From NCBI GenBank assembly GCA_903884005.1, contig CAISDA010000079.1, positions 48,983-112,982 of the forward strand: 64,000 bases of DNA, read 5' to 3'. Of this stretch, positions 10,471 to 19,164 are shown piece after piece (within the stretch, counting starts at the first letter, position 1; each line of letters starts with the position of its first letter). Made by a program: the position numbers and the translations under genes. A model generated the notes under the pieces. It made no database searches, was not told the DNA's origin, and saw only the letters and a program-made list of their open reading frames with translations. The DNA is from an uncultured Ignavibacteriota bacterium. Its GTDB lineage: Bacteria; Bacteroidota; Ignavibacteria; UBA10030; UBA8401.

Positions 10471-10496
10471 GAAAATACCCGGCGCATGACGCGCCG
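10471..10496 (-). terminator. Hairpin downstream of the M14 peptidase gene, possible terminator
   Basis: Minus-strand CCGGCGC-GTCAT-GCGCCGG is a perfect 7-bp GC-rich stem followed by GTATTTT. It is 33 nt past the peptidase stop. The T tract is short, so termination efficiency is uncertain. Confidence 0.45.
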
Positions 10497-10528
10497 GATG
10501 CGGAATTTTCCGTGTCAAGAATATACTA

Positions 10529-11788
10529 TTATTTTTGCAATAAAACTTTTTTCGTCTGAATAAAAACTTTTTCGGCACCGTCGGACGAATTCCCGGCGCG
10601 CAGGACGGCAATATACATGCCGCTCGGATGATCGGACGCATTCCATTCCACGGCGTACGTCCCGGGCTGCACACTTCCGTTCACGAGCGTCGAGACGACC
10701 CTGCCGAGCACATCGACGATCGTCAGTTCCACCGGCCGCGCGTGCAGGATGGTGAATCTGATCGTCGTCGTGGGATTGAACGGATTCGGATAATTCTGAT
10801 CGAGCGAGGTGGCAGAGGCCTCCGTCAACAGCGGCCGCACGGTTGTCGCCTGGCGCGTCACGCCAAGAAAATCGGTGACGCCGTGAAGGATCGCATTGGC
10901 GGTAACGTCGAATTTCGTCGCACCGGGATCATTCATATCTTCGTACGTCAGCGCCATCACCGCCTCGTGGCAATTTTGCCAGAACCAGCTCTCGGGATAC
11001 TGTGTCGGTATCGGCACCGACGGCCAGCTCACCAACCCCTTATTGAAATCCTGAATGCCGCCCGGAAAATATTGCTGCACGCCTGCGATGAACGCGCGTT
11101 CAGACGCCGAGTAGGGGACTGATGTTCCCTCTGGCGTGTGATAGACAAAGTACCGGATAGTGCCGTACGCTGAATGCATATTGAGTGCGACGCGGATGGG
11201 ATTCGGCTGCGCCATCAACTTCACCAACTGCCCACGCAACACCTGCACCTCGGGCTCTCCTGGTGTCACATTCCAGTTGCTTTCAATGTCCACCTTGTCC
11301 GCGTTGTATCTGTCGTAGGTGAATCCCGGCTGGATGCCAAGCTCGACGCCGTCCACATTGTACATCGGCATGATCGAGAACACACAACTGTCCCGCACGA
11401 CCCTGCCGAACGGCGTTTCGGAGAGGAGTATCTTGATGATCTCGTTCGTGACCAATGTTCCCTGCACCTCTATAGGATGCGTGCGCGCATGGATCCACAC
11501 CCTTTTTTTCGCCGCCTCGGGCGTGGTCCGGTTGTGTATTGTCATCACATACATCGTCCGGCGCTGCACCGTGAGGCCGACGGAATCGATCGATACATAC
11601 GGGCTCTGCTTCCATCGGCCGAGATCGGCGCGGAGTGAATCATAATTATATCCCCACCCGGTCCCGACAATTTTATTGAGGCGCGCGAAGGATGAATCCG
11701 GAAAACCACAGGGGTCGGGTGTGTTGATGAGTTGTGCGGATAACGGCGTACAGACCAAGAGCACGACAAACAGCGGTAACAAGCGCAT
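10529..11788 (-). CDS. Secreted M14 family zinc carboxypeptidase with T9SS sorting domain
   Basis: A 419-aa exported peptidase. An N-terminal signal peptide (MRLLPLFVVLLVCTPLSAQ) is followed by an M14 fold: zinc ligands in HARTHPIEVQG (HxxE) and a third His in ALNMHSAYG, with the catalytic Glu probably in ALTYEDMN. Residues ~325-419 are a type IX C-terminal sorting domain (DQNYPNPFNPTTTIRF, then VDVLGRVV and WNASDHPSGMYIA). It probably crosses the outer membrane by the Por system and is cleaved or anchored there. It lies 104 nt downstream of a second secreted peptidase on the same strand, suggesting a joint role in protein degradation. Confidence 0.88.
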   Translation of the reverse strand: MRLLPLFVVLLVCTPLSAQLINTPDPCGFPDSSFARLNKIVGTGWGYNYDSLRADLGRWKQSPYVSIDSVGLTVQRRTMYVMTIHNRTTPEAAKKRVWIHARTHPIEVQGTLVTNEIIKILLSETPFGRVVRDSCVFSIMPMYNVDGVELGIQPGFTYDRYNADKVDIESNWNVTPGEPEVQVLRGQLVKLMAQPNPIRVALNMHSAYGTIRYFVYHTPEGTSVPYSASERAFIAGVQQYFPGGIQDFNKGLVSWPSVPIPTQYPESWFWQNCHEAVMALTYEDMNDPGATKFDVTANAILHGVTDFLGVTRQATTVRPLLTEASATSLDQNYPNPFNPTTTIRFTILHARPVELTIVDVLGRVVSTLVNGSVQPGTYAVEWNASDHPSGMYIAVLRAGNSSDGAEKVFIQTKKVLLQK

Positions 11789-11892
11789 AAGACAGGATCC
11801 GGTGCATCTATTTTCCCGGCCGCGTTGAATGACGGACGCGCGTGATGCGTTTGCCGGGTAGAGGGTCCGCAGCCGACATTTTCGGCAGCGGA

Positions 11893-13200
11893 TTATTTAT
11901 TGACAAGTATTTTTGTCACAGCGGTGCCGTATGCACCGGTCATCCGGCAGAAATAACAACCACCATCGACGTGTGCCGCATTCCAATCAATCGTGTATGC
12001 CCCGGGCTGCACGAGTGCATCGAGGAGCCGGGCCGTCTCGCGGCCGAGCATGTCATACACGACGATCCGGACATGCTGTGCCGAGGCGATCGTAAACGGA
12101 ATCCTCGTTGTCGGGTTGAACGGATTAGGGTAGTTGTGTCCCAATGCCGACGAGAACGGCGGCGGCGCCGACAGGGTCGTCACAGACGACGGCCGCCGCA
12201 CCGAGTACGAGGCGGCGGTGGCGAGCGCAAGCTGCGTGCTGCGTCTGACGAGTTCGGGATTGATCGCACCGAGTGTATCATACGATGTATGATACAGCGC
12301 GTTCGCCGTGTATAGGTCGCTCGACTTGTTGGGGGGCGCATGCTCGATGATCAGTATGGCTGGATACCCCTGCGTCCAAAACGGAGAATGATCGCTGTAC
12401 AACGCGTAGACGAACGGAGGAGCATTCATCGTCAGGCCGAACGAATACTGCCGGTTCATGCCGACAGCCTCGATACCGATCGGCACCGATGCACTGTCTG
12501 AAACGATGTCCGCTGTGAGCCGGCCATTGAACCCGATCATGTCCAGCGCGATCATCGCGGCGACCGAATACCCTTGCTCCTTCAACCGCGCCGAAAAATG
12601 CTGGCTGCCGTAGAGGTACCAGGGATATACTTCGCTCGCCTCTTCGCAATTGAATGCGACGAACATCATCGTATAGTCGTTCGAAAATCCCGACGACGAA
12701 TACTGCGTGAAGATGCGCGCCATTTCAAGAACGGCGGCGACGCCGGTCGCATTGTCGTCCGCACCGGGAGCACGGATGGTCTGCCATCCCGTTTTCCAGG
12801 CGCTTTCATAGCCCGCATACGAGTCGAAGTGCGCACCGATCACAACGACCGTTGCAGGATCTTTCTTGCCGGGCAGGACGCCGTAGACATTATACATCCG
12901 TTTTGCGTCGTACGGAGCGTGTGCGCTGTACACGTAGAATGTGTCGAACGCGACAGTCAGCGGCGCCGGATTCCGTTTCATTGCCCGCAGCAGCATCTGT
13001 GCGCTGCTGTCGTTTCCCGGTGTGAAGGCCACGCGGCTGTAATAGCCCGCAGCGCGTTCCATCGCAACGTCTGTGGCCATGAGACTGTCGGCGGAGACGG
13101 CATCGAGCATTTTTTGCACAACGCCGACCTGCGCCTGCACGGCAGCGGAGGCCGCGCACGCGATCACGACAACGACCGAAATCTGTATCCAGCCCCTCAT
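11893..13200 (-). CDS. Secreted M28 family zinc aminopeptidase with T9SS sorting domain
   Basis: A 435-aa exported peptidase. A signal peptide (WIQISVVVVIACAASAAVQAQ) precedes an M28 co-catalytic di-zinc domain: GAHFDSYAG, GADDNATGVAAVLE, NCEEASEVYPWYLYGSQHF and ALDMIGFNG hold the His/Asp/Glu ligands. The C-terminus is a type IX sorting domain (GHNYPNPFNPTTRIPF, YDMLGRE, IDWNAAHVDGG). The ATG at 13200 is chosen with AGAGG six bases upstream; a GTG lies one codon earlier. It probably acts with the adjacent M14 carboxypeptidase outside the cell. Confidence 0.88.
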   Translation of the reverse strand: MRGWIQISVVVVIACAASAAVQAQVGVVQKMLDAVSADSLMATDVAMERAAGYYSRVAFTPGNDSSAQMLLRAMKRNPAPLTVAFDTFYVYSAHAPYDAKRMYNVYGVLPGKKDPATVVVIGAHFDSYAGYESAWKTGWQTIRAPGADDNATGVAAVLEMARIFTQYSSSGFSNDYTMMFVAFNCEEASEVYPWYLYGSQHFSARLKEQGYSVAAMIALDMIGFNGRLTADIVSDSASVPIGIEAVGMNRQYSFGLTMNAPPFVYALYSDHSPFWTQGYPAILIIEHAPPNKSSDLYTANALYHTSYDTLGAINPELVRRSTQLALATAASYSVRRPSSVTTLSAPPPFSSALGHNYPNPFNPTTRIPFTIASAQHVRIVVYDMLGRETARLLDALVQPGAYTIDWNAAHVDGGCYFCRMTGAYGTAVTKILVNK

Positions 13201-13377
13201 CACGTTCCTCTCGTACAGCTTTCACCGAGTAACAATATGCGTCTCTCCACACGGCTCCCCGGCGGAGCTCGTTTCATTTTCCGTACGAACGGTGAAATCA
13301 ATGACCGGAATATACAAAGAGAAAGTGAAACAAAAAACACCGGAACGATGCGCGGGACATTATTTATTTTGATATTC

Positions 13378-13426
13378 ATCGAATCATATTGACACGAATC
13401 GGGAAAGTGCGTATATTTGATTCGAT
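13378..13426 (+). promoter_or_regulatory. Consensus promoter flanked by a perfect 9-bp inverted repeat, upstream of the ArsR-type fusion
   Basis: TTGACA (13389-13394), 17-bp spacer, TATATT (13412-13417); the sequence TATATTTG also fits the Bacteroidota -7 pattern TAnnTTTG. The arms ATCGAATCA (13378-13386) and TGATTCGAT (13418-13426) form an inverted repeat whose starts are 40 bp apart, one arm just upstream of -35 and the other overlapping the end of -10. This is the layout expected for an autorepressor such as the ArsR-type protein encoded 30 bp downstream. Confidence 0.7.
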
Positions 13427-13456
13427 AACCATCGCAGCAATATAAGGGAGACGCCG

Positions 13457-14434
13457 ATGAAGAGAAAAGAGAGTCTGGCCGTCATGAAAGCATTGGCGGA
13501 TGAAACGCGCCTTGAGATACTCCAATTTTTGAAGGGACGTCCGGGATACGGCGAAGAGCTCGCGGCGCAGTTGAAACTCACTGCGTCGACCGTGTCTTTT
13601 CATTTGAACAAATTGGAACAGGCCGGACTGGTCAGCAAGACGAAGGATCAATACTACGCCGTCTATGCGCTGAGGGAGGAGCTGCTCGATCTGCCGGTAC
13701 GCGAATTTTTCTCGTTCGACGATGCGCCTCTCGTACTCCACGATTCGCGCCTTGAAGCGTACAGAAAAAAGGTCGTGGCATCGTTTTTCAAACACAACAT
13801 TCTGCAGCAGATGCCGACGCAGAAAAAAAAGCGCCTCATCGTCCTGGAGCACTTCGCGCGGAAATTCACTCCCGGCGTTGTCTATGCTGAACAGGACGTC
13901 ACGGCGATGATCGCCCCGCAGTATGCCGACTACTGCACGATCCGCCGCGAATTGATCGATGAGGGATATCTCTCGCGCGACGGGCAGCGATACAGGCGGC
14001 TCGAACCCGCATTCCGCCGGACGGCAGAGACCACACGCACGCATACTCACAAGGACGAGGCCATGGGGTCGATGAAAGAAATCAAGATGCACTATAAATT
14101 ACTGCCAACAACAGCCGGGGTCTACCAGATCCGGAACAACGCGAACGGGCGGTTCCTTCTGGGCAGCAGCCTTAATCTGCACGGCCCCTGGAACCGTCAT
14201 AAATTCTCGTTGGCCACAGGCGGACATTCCAACAAGGCGCTGCAGGCGGACTGGAACGCGTACGGGGCGGACCAGTTTACATTCGATATCCTCGCGACGG
14301 TGAAGGAGGACCCGGATGTGCACACGAGCGACGCACTCAAGCTTCTGGAAGAAGAATGGACGAAGAAGCTCGATCCGTACGGCGAACAGGGCTATAACAA
14401 AGACAACGTCGTCAAACGGATACGCGAGGCATAA
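13457..14434 (+). CDS. ArsR-type HTH regulator fused to DUF2087 and a GIY-YIG-like domain
   Basis: A 325-aa protein in one uninterrupted frame. Residues 1-75 are an ArsR-like winged helix (MKALADETRLEILQFLKGRPGYGEELAAQL, then STVSFHLNKLEQAGLV). No obvious Cys-rich metal site is seen. Residues ~110-190 match DUF2087 (KKKRLIVLEHFARKF, YTEVTVNEIL-like AEQDVTAMI, IRRELIDEGYLSRDGQRYRR). Residues ~215-320 match a GIY-YIG-family domain: GVYQIRNNANGRFLLG stands for GIY...YIG, with a later Arg (WNRHKF) and Glu (LLEEEW). AGGGAG lies upstream of the ATG. It probably represses its own promoter. Whether the nuclease-like domain cuts DNA is unknown; YIG is replaced by LLG. Confidence 0.8.
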   Translation: MKRKESLAVMKALADETRLEILQFLKGRPGYGEELAAQLKLTASTVSFHLNKLEQAGLVSKTKDQYYAVYALREELLDLPVREFFSFDDAPLVLHDSRLEAYRKKVVASFFKHNILQQMPTQKKKRLIVLEHFARKFTPGVVYAEQDVTAMIAPQYADYCTIRRELIDEGYLSRDGQRYRRLEPAFRRTAETTRTHTHKDEAMGSMKEIKMHYKLLPTTAGVYQIRNNANGRFLLGSSLNLHGPWNRHKFSLATGGHSNKALQADWNAYGADQFTFDILATVKEDPDVHTSDALKLLEEEWTKKLDPYGEQGYNKDNVVKRIREA

Positions 14435-14440
14435 GCGCAT

Positions 14441-14470
14441 CCCGCGCCCGCGCAGATGCACGGGCGCGGG
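14441..14470. terminator. GC-rich hairpin between convergent genes
   Basis: CCCGCGCCCG (14441-14450) pairs perfectly with CGGGCGCGGG (14461-14470) around a 10-nt loop, 7 nt past the stop of the ArsR-type fusion and facing the end of dapD. It has no T tract on either strand. It may end transcripts from both sides or only stabilise 3' ends. Confidence 0.4.
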
Positions 14471-14542
14471 GGACGAGGCCGCAGACTGACAGCAGTACCG
14501 CACTCTTCCGCTCCGGACCAACCATTCGCCATGCGGGGTTGC

Positions 14543-15385
14543 TCACCGCAGCGATTCTTCAAGCGCAGTGCGCGCATCCGTGCGGTTATCGCGGTATTTC
14601 ACGATGAGCGGCGTATAGATGCCGAGATTCTGCGCATGGGCGAACGCGCCGCCCAGCGAACGTGTTCCCGCGACAACCACCGCATTCTCCGGGATCACGA
14701 CAGACCCGTTTTCATTTTTCCGGATGATCGTTTCGTTCACACAATCGTAGACCGGCGTCGACGCCGTGATGAACACTCCGGCCCCGAGCACGGCACGGCG
14801 CTTCACGATCGTTCCTTCGTAGATGCCGCAATTGCCTCCGATCAGGACATCGTCTTCGATGATCACCGGCAGCGCGCCGATGGGCTCGAGCACACCGCCC
14901 AATTGTGCGGCGGCGCTGACGTGAACTTTTTCGCCCACCTGCGCGCACGATCCGATGAGCGCATGCGAATCGACCATCGTTCCACGTCCCACATATGCTC
15001 CGACATTGATATAGGACGGGGGCATCATGATCACTCCCTGCGCAACATAGGCTCCTCTGCGCACCGAAGAACCTCCGGGCACGATCCGCACCATATCACT
15101 CTCCGAAAATGTCTTCAGCGGAAACGTATGCTTGTCGAAATACGGGAATGGCGATTCGGTGCACGCCTGCTGGAATTTGCCAAGGCGGAATCCGAGCAGG
15201 ATGCCCTTTTTGATCCAATGATTGACCCGCCACTCGCCGTTGCAGTTCTCCGCAGCGCGGATCTCTCCGCTGTCCAACAGGGAAATAAAATGGTTGAACA
15301 TTTCCTCGGCATACGGCGGCAGTGCGGACTGGTCGTCGTACAATCCCGCGATCTCATCGGCTAAATATTCTGTCGTCATTCTCAT
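14543..15385 (-). CDS. dapD: 2,3,4,5-tetrahydropyridine-2,6-dicarboxylate N-succinyltransferase DapD
   Basis: Transfers succinyl from succinyl-CoA to tetrahydrodipicolinate in the succinylase branch of lysine and diaminopimelate synthesis. The 280-aa product has the DapD N-terminal helical part ([18 protein letters not shown]) and a left-handed beta-helix of hexapeptide repeats ([58 protein letters not shown]). The ATG at 15385 overlaps the dapA stop as ATGA and has a GGGG-type site; upstream frame lies inside dapA. Last gene of the riboswitch-led dap operon. The succinylase branch means that desuccinylase DapE and an aminotransferase should lie elsewhere. Confidence 0.95.
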   Translation of the reverse strand: MRMTTEYLADEIAGLYDDQSALPPYAEEMFNHFISLLDSGEIRAAENCNGEWRVNHWIKKGILLGFRLGKFQQACTESPFPYFDKHTFPLKTFSESDMVRIVPGGSSVRRGAYVAQGVIMMPPSYINVGAYVGRGTMVDSHALIGSCAQVGEKVHVSAAAQLGGVLEPIGALPVIIEDDVLIGGNCGIYEGTIVKRRAVLGAGVFITASTPVYDCVNETIIRKNENGSVVIPENAVVVAGTRSLGGAFAHAQNLGIYTPLIVKYRDNRTDARTALEESLR

Positions 15386-16284
15386 AATGTCACCCCTATC
15401 AATTGAAGTTCCTCTAACACACGGCGAAGTTCGAACCGATGCTCCGACGCCATCCGTGTGAGCGGCAGCCTCGCAACATCGTGTATCATTCCCATCATGG
15501 ACAGCGCACATTTCACGGGGATCGGATTCGATTCGAGGAAGTTCGCATTCATGAGCGGCAGCAATTCTGCATGGATGAAGCGCGCCTCCGAAAATTTTTC
15601 CTCAAGGCACAGATTGACGAACGTCGAAAAGAGGCGCGGAACTTCGTTCGCCACGACGGAGATCGCACCATCGGCGCCAAGCGCCATGAGCGGCAGCGTC
15701 AGCGCATCGTCGCCTGAGAGCACAAAAAAATCCTTCGGCTTGCTGCGGAGTATCTCCATGATCTGGGCGACATTCCCCGACGCTTCCTTGATGCCGGCAA
15801 TCCCCGGAATCTCGGCCAGGTGCAGCGTTGTCTGCGCAGAGATATTGCTGCCGGTTCTTCCCGGCACGTTGTACACAATGATCGGGATGTCCACGGCGGC
15901 AGCGATGGCCGCGTAATGCTCTATGAATCCCTGCTGCGTCGGTTTGTTGTAGTAAGGCGCGATCGACAGCACGGCGCCGGCCCCGATGGCCCGCGCATGC
16001 TGCGTGAGCGATATTGCCTCGCGCGTCGCGTTGCTTCCGGCGCCGATGATCACCGGCACGCGGCCGGCGGTCTGCGAGACCACGACGTCCATCACATGAT
16101 GGTGTTCGGCATGATTGAGCGTGGCGCTTTCACCCGTTGTACCGCACGGCACAACGGCGTGGACCCCGTTCGTAATTTGATAGTCGACGAGCCTGCGCAG
16201 CGCCGGTTCGTCGATGTCGCCCGATGGCAGCATCGGCGTGACGAGAGCCGTAGCGACGCCGCGGAAGGAAAATTGTGATGACAT
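15382..16284 (-). CDS. dapA: 4-hydroxy-tetrahydrodipicolinate synthase DapA
   Basis: Condenses pyruvate with aspartate semialdehyde, the first committed step of the diaminopimelate pathway. The 300-aa TIM-barrel protein shows [68 protein letters not shown] and GIKEASGN (Schiff-base Lys) followed by [27 protein letters not shown] lies before the ATG at 16284. A 153-nt gap separates it from dapB; I see no clear signal there beyond the ribosome-binding site. Confidence 0.96.
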   Translation of the reverse strand: MSSQFSFRGVATALVTPMLPSGDIDEPALRRLVDYQITNGVHAVVPCGTTGESATLNHAEHHHVMDVVVSQTAGRVPVIIGAGSNATREAISLTQHARAIGAGAVLSIAPYYNKPTQQGFIEHYAAIAAAVDIPIIVYNVPGRTGSNISAQTTLHLAEIPGIAGIKEASGNVAQIMEILRSKPKDFFVLSGDDALTLPLMALGADGAISVVANEVPRLFSTFVNLCLEEKFSEARFIHAELLPLMNANFLESNPIPVKCALSMMGMIHDVARLPLTRMASEHRFELRRVLEELQLIGVTL

Positions 16285-16437
16285 AGGTGTTCCTTGATGA
16301 TGAATGAACATGAATGAACTATTCTCGAGAATCTTCGCTTGCGCTCAGATTGACAGAGTGCGCATGTCGTTATGCATAAAATTTTCTGACTACTTCGAGA
16401 TGGTAACCTCCGACACTGTTATGGATGCGCACGGGCC

Positions 16438-17169
16438 TCACCCGAAGACGTCGTCGGCAGTGAACACTCCCCGTCTCCCCTGCACCCATTCGGCGGCCAT
16501 GACGGCCCCGAGCGCAAATCCTCTTCGATTGTTCGCCCTGTGGGTCAGTTCTATCTCGTCCGCCGCCGAGGAAAATGCAACGGTATGCGTGCCAAACACC
16601 GAGCCCAGGCGCGTGCTGCTGACATGCAGTTCATTTTCGGCAATGCCCGACGAATCAGGATGCGTCTGCAGGCGCTGCTTGCGCTGCAGGTGCTTTATGA
16701 GAATACCGGCAAGCGTGCGGGCAGTCCCGCTGGGAGCATCTTTTTTAAACCGGTGGTGGGTTTCATGGATGGCGGCATCGTATTCTGGAAATGCGCCGAT
16801 GAGCGTGGCGGCGGCTTCGACGATGTTCAGAAAGAGATGGGCGCCGATGGAAAAATTTGAGGCATGGACGAGTGCGCCGTTGGCGCTGGCGACGAGTGCG
16901 GTGATCTCGGCAAGACGGCCGTGCCATCCCGTGGTTCCGACGACGATCGGTATGGAGTGCGAAACGGAGAGCAGGATATTGGCTGCGGCCGCATCGGGGA
17001 CGGAAAAATCGATGCAGCAGCCGACAGACTGCGACCGTAAGTGCGAACTATGAGCTTCTGTGAAGGGACGACTGGAGGTGAACCGGTCGACGATCGTGTG
17101 TCCCCGTTCAACGGCAACGGTTTCACAATCGCGTCCGGTTTTGCCGTATCCGAGCAGGACAATGTTCAT
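16438..17169 (-). CDS. dapB: 4-hydroxy-tetrahydrodipicolinate reductase DapB
   Basis: Reduces hydroxy-tetrahydrodipicolinate with NAD(P)H. The 243-aa product begins MNIVLLGYGKTGRDCE (dinucleotide-binding loop GxGxxG variant) and carries FSVPDAA, VVGTTGW, ASNFSIGAHLFLNIV and the substrate loop ETHHRFKKDAPSGTA. AAGGA precedes the ATG at 17169; a longer frame has no good site. It is the first gene after the lysine riboswitch and terminator, so the operon order is dapB-dapA-dapD. Confidence 0.93.
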   Translation of the reverse strand: MNIVLLGYGKTGRDCETVAVERGHTIVDRFTSSRPFTEAHSSHLRSQSVGCCIDFSVPDAAAANILLSVSHSIPIVVGTTGWHGRLAEITALVASANGALVHASNFSIGAHLFLNIVEAAATLIGAFPEYDAAIHETHHRFKKDAPSGTARTLAGILIKHLQRKQRLQTHPDSSGIAENELHVSSTRLGSVFGTHTVAFSSAADEIELTHRANNRRGFALGAVMAAEWVQGRRGVFTADDVFG

Positions 17170-17207
17170 GCTTCGTTCCTTCTGTTCCGTGCTCGAGAGC
17201 ACAAAAC

Positions 17208-17245
17208 GAAAAAAGTAGAGAATCGCTCTATGGACTCTCTACTTT
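17208..17245 (-). terminator. Intrinsic terminator of the lysine riboswitch
   Basis: Minus-strand AAAGTAGAGA pairs perfectly with TCTCTACTTT over 10 bp, followed by a T run. It lies 39 nt upstream of dapB and about 60 nt after the aptamer, so it is an attenuator in the leader rather than a gene end. Lysine binding is expected to favour this hairpin. Confidence 0.85.
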
Positions 17246-17308
17246 GAAGGATAGCAACGAACCGTTGTGCCGCCCTCGGGGGCGCACGCTGAGATCTTGT
17301 GGTAGATC

Positions 17309-17500
17309 GTCGATAGCGCTTCATTCTCATCTATGGTGACGTGAATGACAGTGTGCATGCTGTTCACATGCACCCCAAGCATGCGATGGAGACGCCATCG
17401 CAGTCTTTCGGCGGTACTTACCTCAGCTACCTTTTCGCCGGCAATCGTCGAGCCGTTGTGCTCTCCTGCCGGGTACTCGTGTGTACCGCTCCTCTATGAC
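17309..17500 (-). ncRNA. Lysine riboswitch (L-box) aptamer
   Basis: The minus-strand leader of dapB matches the L-box block by block: AGAGG-AGCGGTAC with GAGTACC (P2), a GGCAGGAG/ATTGCCGGCG stem, GGTAAGTACCGCCGAAAG (the GCCGAAG core), GCGATGG..CCATCGC (P4), CATGCTTGGGGTGCATG..GCATGCAC (P5), then ACTGTCA. P1 forms between GTCATAG (17494-17500) and CTATCGAC (17309-17316) with one bulged C. The GCATGC-TGGGG and ACTGTCA segments are very close to the Thermotoga asd aptamer. Length is about 192 nt, normal for this class. Downstream is an intrinsic terminator and a lysine biosynthesis operon, as expected for lysine-responsive transcriptional attenuation. Confidence 0.9.
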
Positions 17501-17507
17501 TATATGT

Positions 17508-17535
17508 ATGATAACAATTAATCGACGCGTGTCAA
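17508..17535 (-). promoter_or_regulatory. Promoter of the riboswitch-dapBAD transcript
   Basis: Minus-strand TTGACA (17530-17535), 16-bp spacer, TATCAT (17508-17513). Transcription would start a few bases before the aptamer P1 stem. It lies directly after the rfbC stop, so dap genes have their own start. Confidence 0.7.
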
Positions 17536-17544
17536 GGGGAATCG

Positions 17545-18099
17545 TTATTGCGTCGCAACAAAATCTTTTTCTATCTCCGAGAATTTCAGTGCAAGCATAT
17601 CTTTCGGCGATACGATCGCATGCTGAATGTTCCATTCGACTGCGATATCGGGATCGTCGAACCGTATCGCGCGTTCCGACGCCTTGTGATACAGCGCAGT
17701 GCATTTATAGTGGAAGATGGCTTCCTGAGAGAGGACCGAAAATCCGTGGGCAAACCCCGGCGGGATCCAGAGCTGGTAATGATTGTCTTCCGACAATTCC
17801 GCCGCATAGTATTGTCCGTATGTCGGCGATCCGTACCGGATGTCGACGGCAACATCGATAATGCGTCCCTTCAGCACCTGGCACAATTTCCCCTGCGCAT
17901 GCGGGGCCGTTTGATAGTGGAGCCCGCGGACGGTCCCGAATTTGGACCGGGAAATGTTGTCCTGCACGAACCGGAGTTCGCCCAGCAGTTCCCGATATTT
18001 TTCTTCGTTGAACGATTCGTAAAAATATCCACGTTCGTCGGCAAAGACATCGGGCTGCACGAGCGCGATTCCTTTAAAAATATTTCGTATGATTTCCAT
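17545..18099 (-). CDS. rfbC: dTDP-4-dehydrorhamnose 3,5-epimerase RfbC
   Basis: Epimerises dTDP-4-dehydro-6-deoxyglucose at C3 and C5 on the way to dTDP-L-rhamnose for surface polysaccharide. The 184-aa cupin has PDVFADERGYFYESFNEEKY, FVQDNISRSKFGTVRGLHYQ (catalytic His), APHAQGKLCQVLKGRIIDVAVDIR, and IPPGFAHGFSVLS. Size and motifs are full. It follows rfbA by 56 nt on the same strand; rfbB and rfbD are not in the window. Confidence 0.95.
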   Translation of the reverse strand: MEIIRNIFKGIALVQPDVFADERGYFYESFNEEKYRELLGELRFVQDNISRSKFGTVRGLHYQTAPHAQGKLCQVLKGRIIDVAVDIRYGSPTYGQYYAAELSEDNHYQLWIPPGFAHGFSVLSQEAIFHYKCTALYHKASERAIRFDDPDIAVEWNIQHAIVSPKDMLALKFSEIEKDFVATQ

Positions 18100-18155
18100 T
18101 GATCGATGATAAGCCGAAGCGGCACCCCGGTGTTCCGGAACGCGCCGGGCGATGA

Positions 18156-19025
18156 TTATTCGCGTTCAATTTTTTCCAGGTACGATCGATAGAGCGATTG
18201 CGGGATCGATCGGATGAGCCGATCGAATCCGGCGTCGTCGACAAATTTCATGTTGTAGGCGATTTCTTCGACACAGCCGACCTTCAGTCCCTGACGTGCT
18301 TCAATGACGCCGAAAAAATTCGCGGCCTGCAGCAGGGCTTCCGGCGTGCCGGTATCGAGCCAGGCGACTCCCCGTCCGATTTTTTGGACGTGCAATTGCC
18401 CTTGCAGCAGGTACTCTTTGTTGACGTCCGTTATTTCCAATTCCCCCCGCGGCGACGGCTTGAGGTTTTTCGAGATCTCGATGACTCGATTGTCGTAGAC
18501 GTAGAGTCCCGGTACGGCGTAATTCGATTTCGGGTGTTCGGGTTTCTCCTCGATCGAGATCGCCTGGCCCTGTTTGTTGAATTCCACAATGCCGTACCGC
18601 TCCGGGTCCGTGACATGGTAGCCGAAGATCGTCGCACCGACAGGACGTTTCAGCGCGTCGTGAAAATACTCCATCGAGCCATAGAAAATATTGTCGCCAA
18701 GAATAAGCGTCACCGGATCGGAACCGATGAACTCCTCTCCGATGAGGAACGATTGAGCGATCCCGTTCGGCGCGTCCTGAACGGCATACCGGATGGAGAT
18801 GCCGAGATGCGCGCCGTCCTGAAACAGCTGTTCATAGAGGGGGATGGTCTCCTTATTGGAAATAATGAGCACATCGCGGATCCCGCCCAACATCAGCATG
18901 GAGAGGGGAAAATAGATCAACGGCTTGTCGTAGATCAATGCGAGCTGTTTGGAATACACTTTCGTGATCGGATACAATCGCGAACCGCTGCCGCCGGCGA
19001 GGATGATGCCCTTCATGGGATGCAT
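18156..19025 (-). CDS. rfbA: Glucose-1-phosphate thymidylyltransferase RfbA
   Basis: Forms dTDP-glucose from dTTP and glucose-1-phosphate, the first step to dTDP-L-rhamnose. The ~289-aa product has the nucleotidyltransferase signature KGIILAGGSGSRLYPITKVYSKQL, YFPLSMLMLGGI, GDNIFYG and WLDTGTPEALLQAANF. Neither ATG (19025 or 19016) has a clear ribosome-binding site; homologues usually begin at the MKGIILAGG methionine, 19016. It pairs with rfbC downstream. Confidence 0.95.
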   Translation of the reverse strand: MHPMKGIILAGGSGSRLYPITKVYSKQLALIYDKPLIYFPLSMLMLGGIRDVLIISNKETIPLYEQLFQDGAHLGISIRYAVQDAPNGIAQSFLIGEEFIGSDPVTLILGDNIFYGSMEYFHDALKRPVGATIFGYHVTDPERYGIVEFNKQGQAISIEEKPEHPKSNYAVPGLYVYDNRVIEISKNLKPSPRGELEITDVNKEYLLQGQLHVQKIGRGVAWLDTGTPEALLQAANFFGVIEARQGLKVGCVEEIAYNMKFVDDAGFDRLIRSIPQSLYRSYLEKIERE

Positions 19026-19101
19026 ACGCTGTCTGGTTGATGGGGTAAAAAAATCGGACCGTCAGAACTGCACCAATATATGCATTTTTTTATCAAGCTT
19101 C

Positions 19102-19142
19102 AAAAAAAAACCTGGCGTACCGTCCACACGGCACGCCAGGGT
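19102..19142 (-). terminator. Strong intrinsic terminator ending the flgG-led flagellar unit
   Basis: Minus-strand ACCCTGGCGTGCCG pairs with CGGTACGCCAGGT, followed by nine T. It is 22 nt past the stop of the last histidine kinase gene and is the first clear intrinsic terminator found downstream of flgG. Confidence 0.9.
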
Positions 19143-19164
19143 TCACACGCGGATCCTGTGCATC

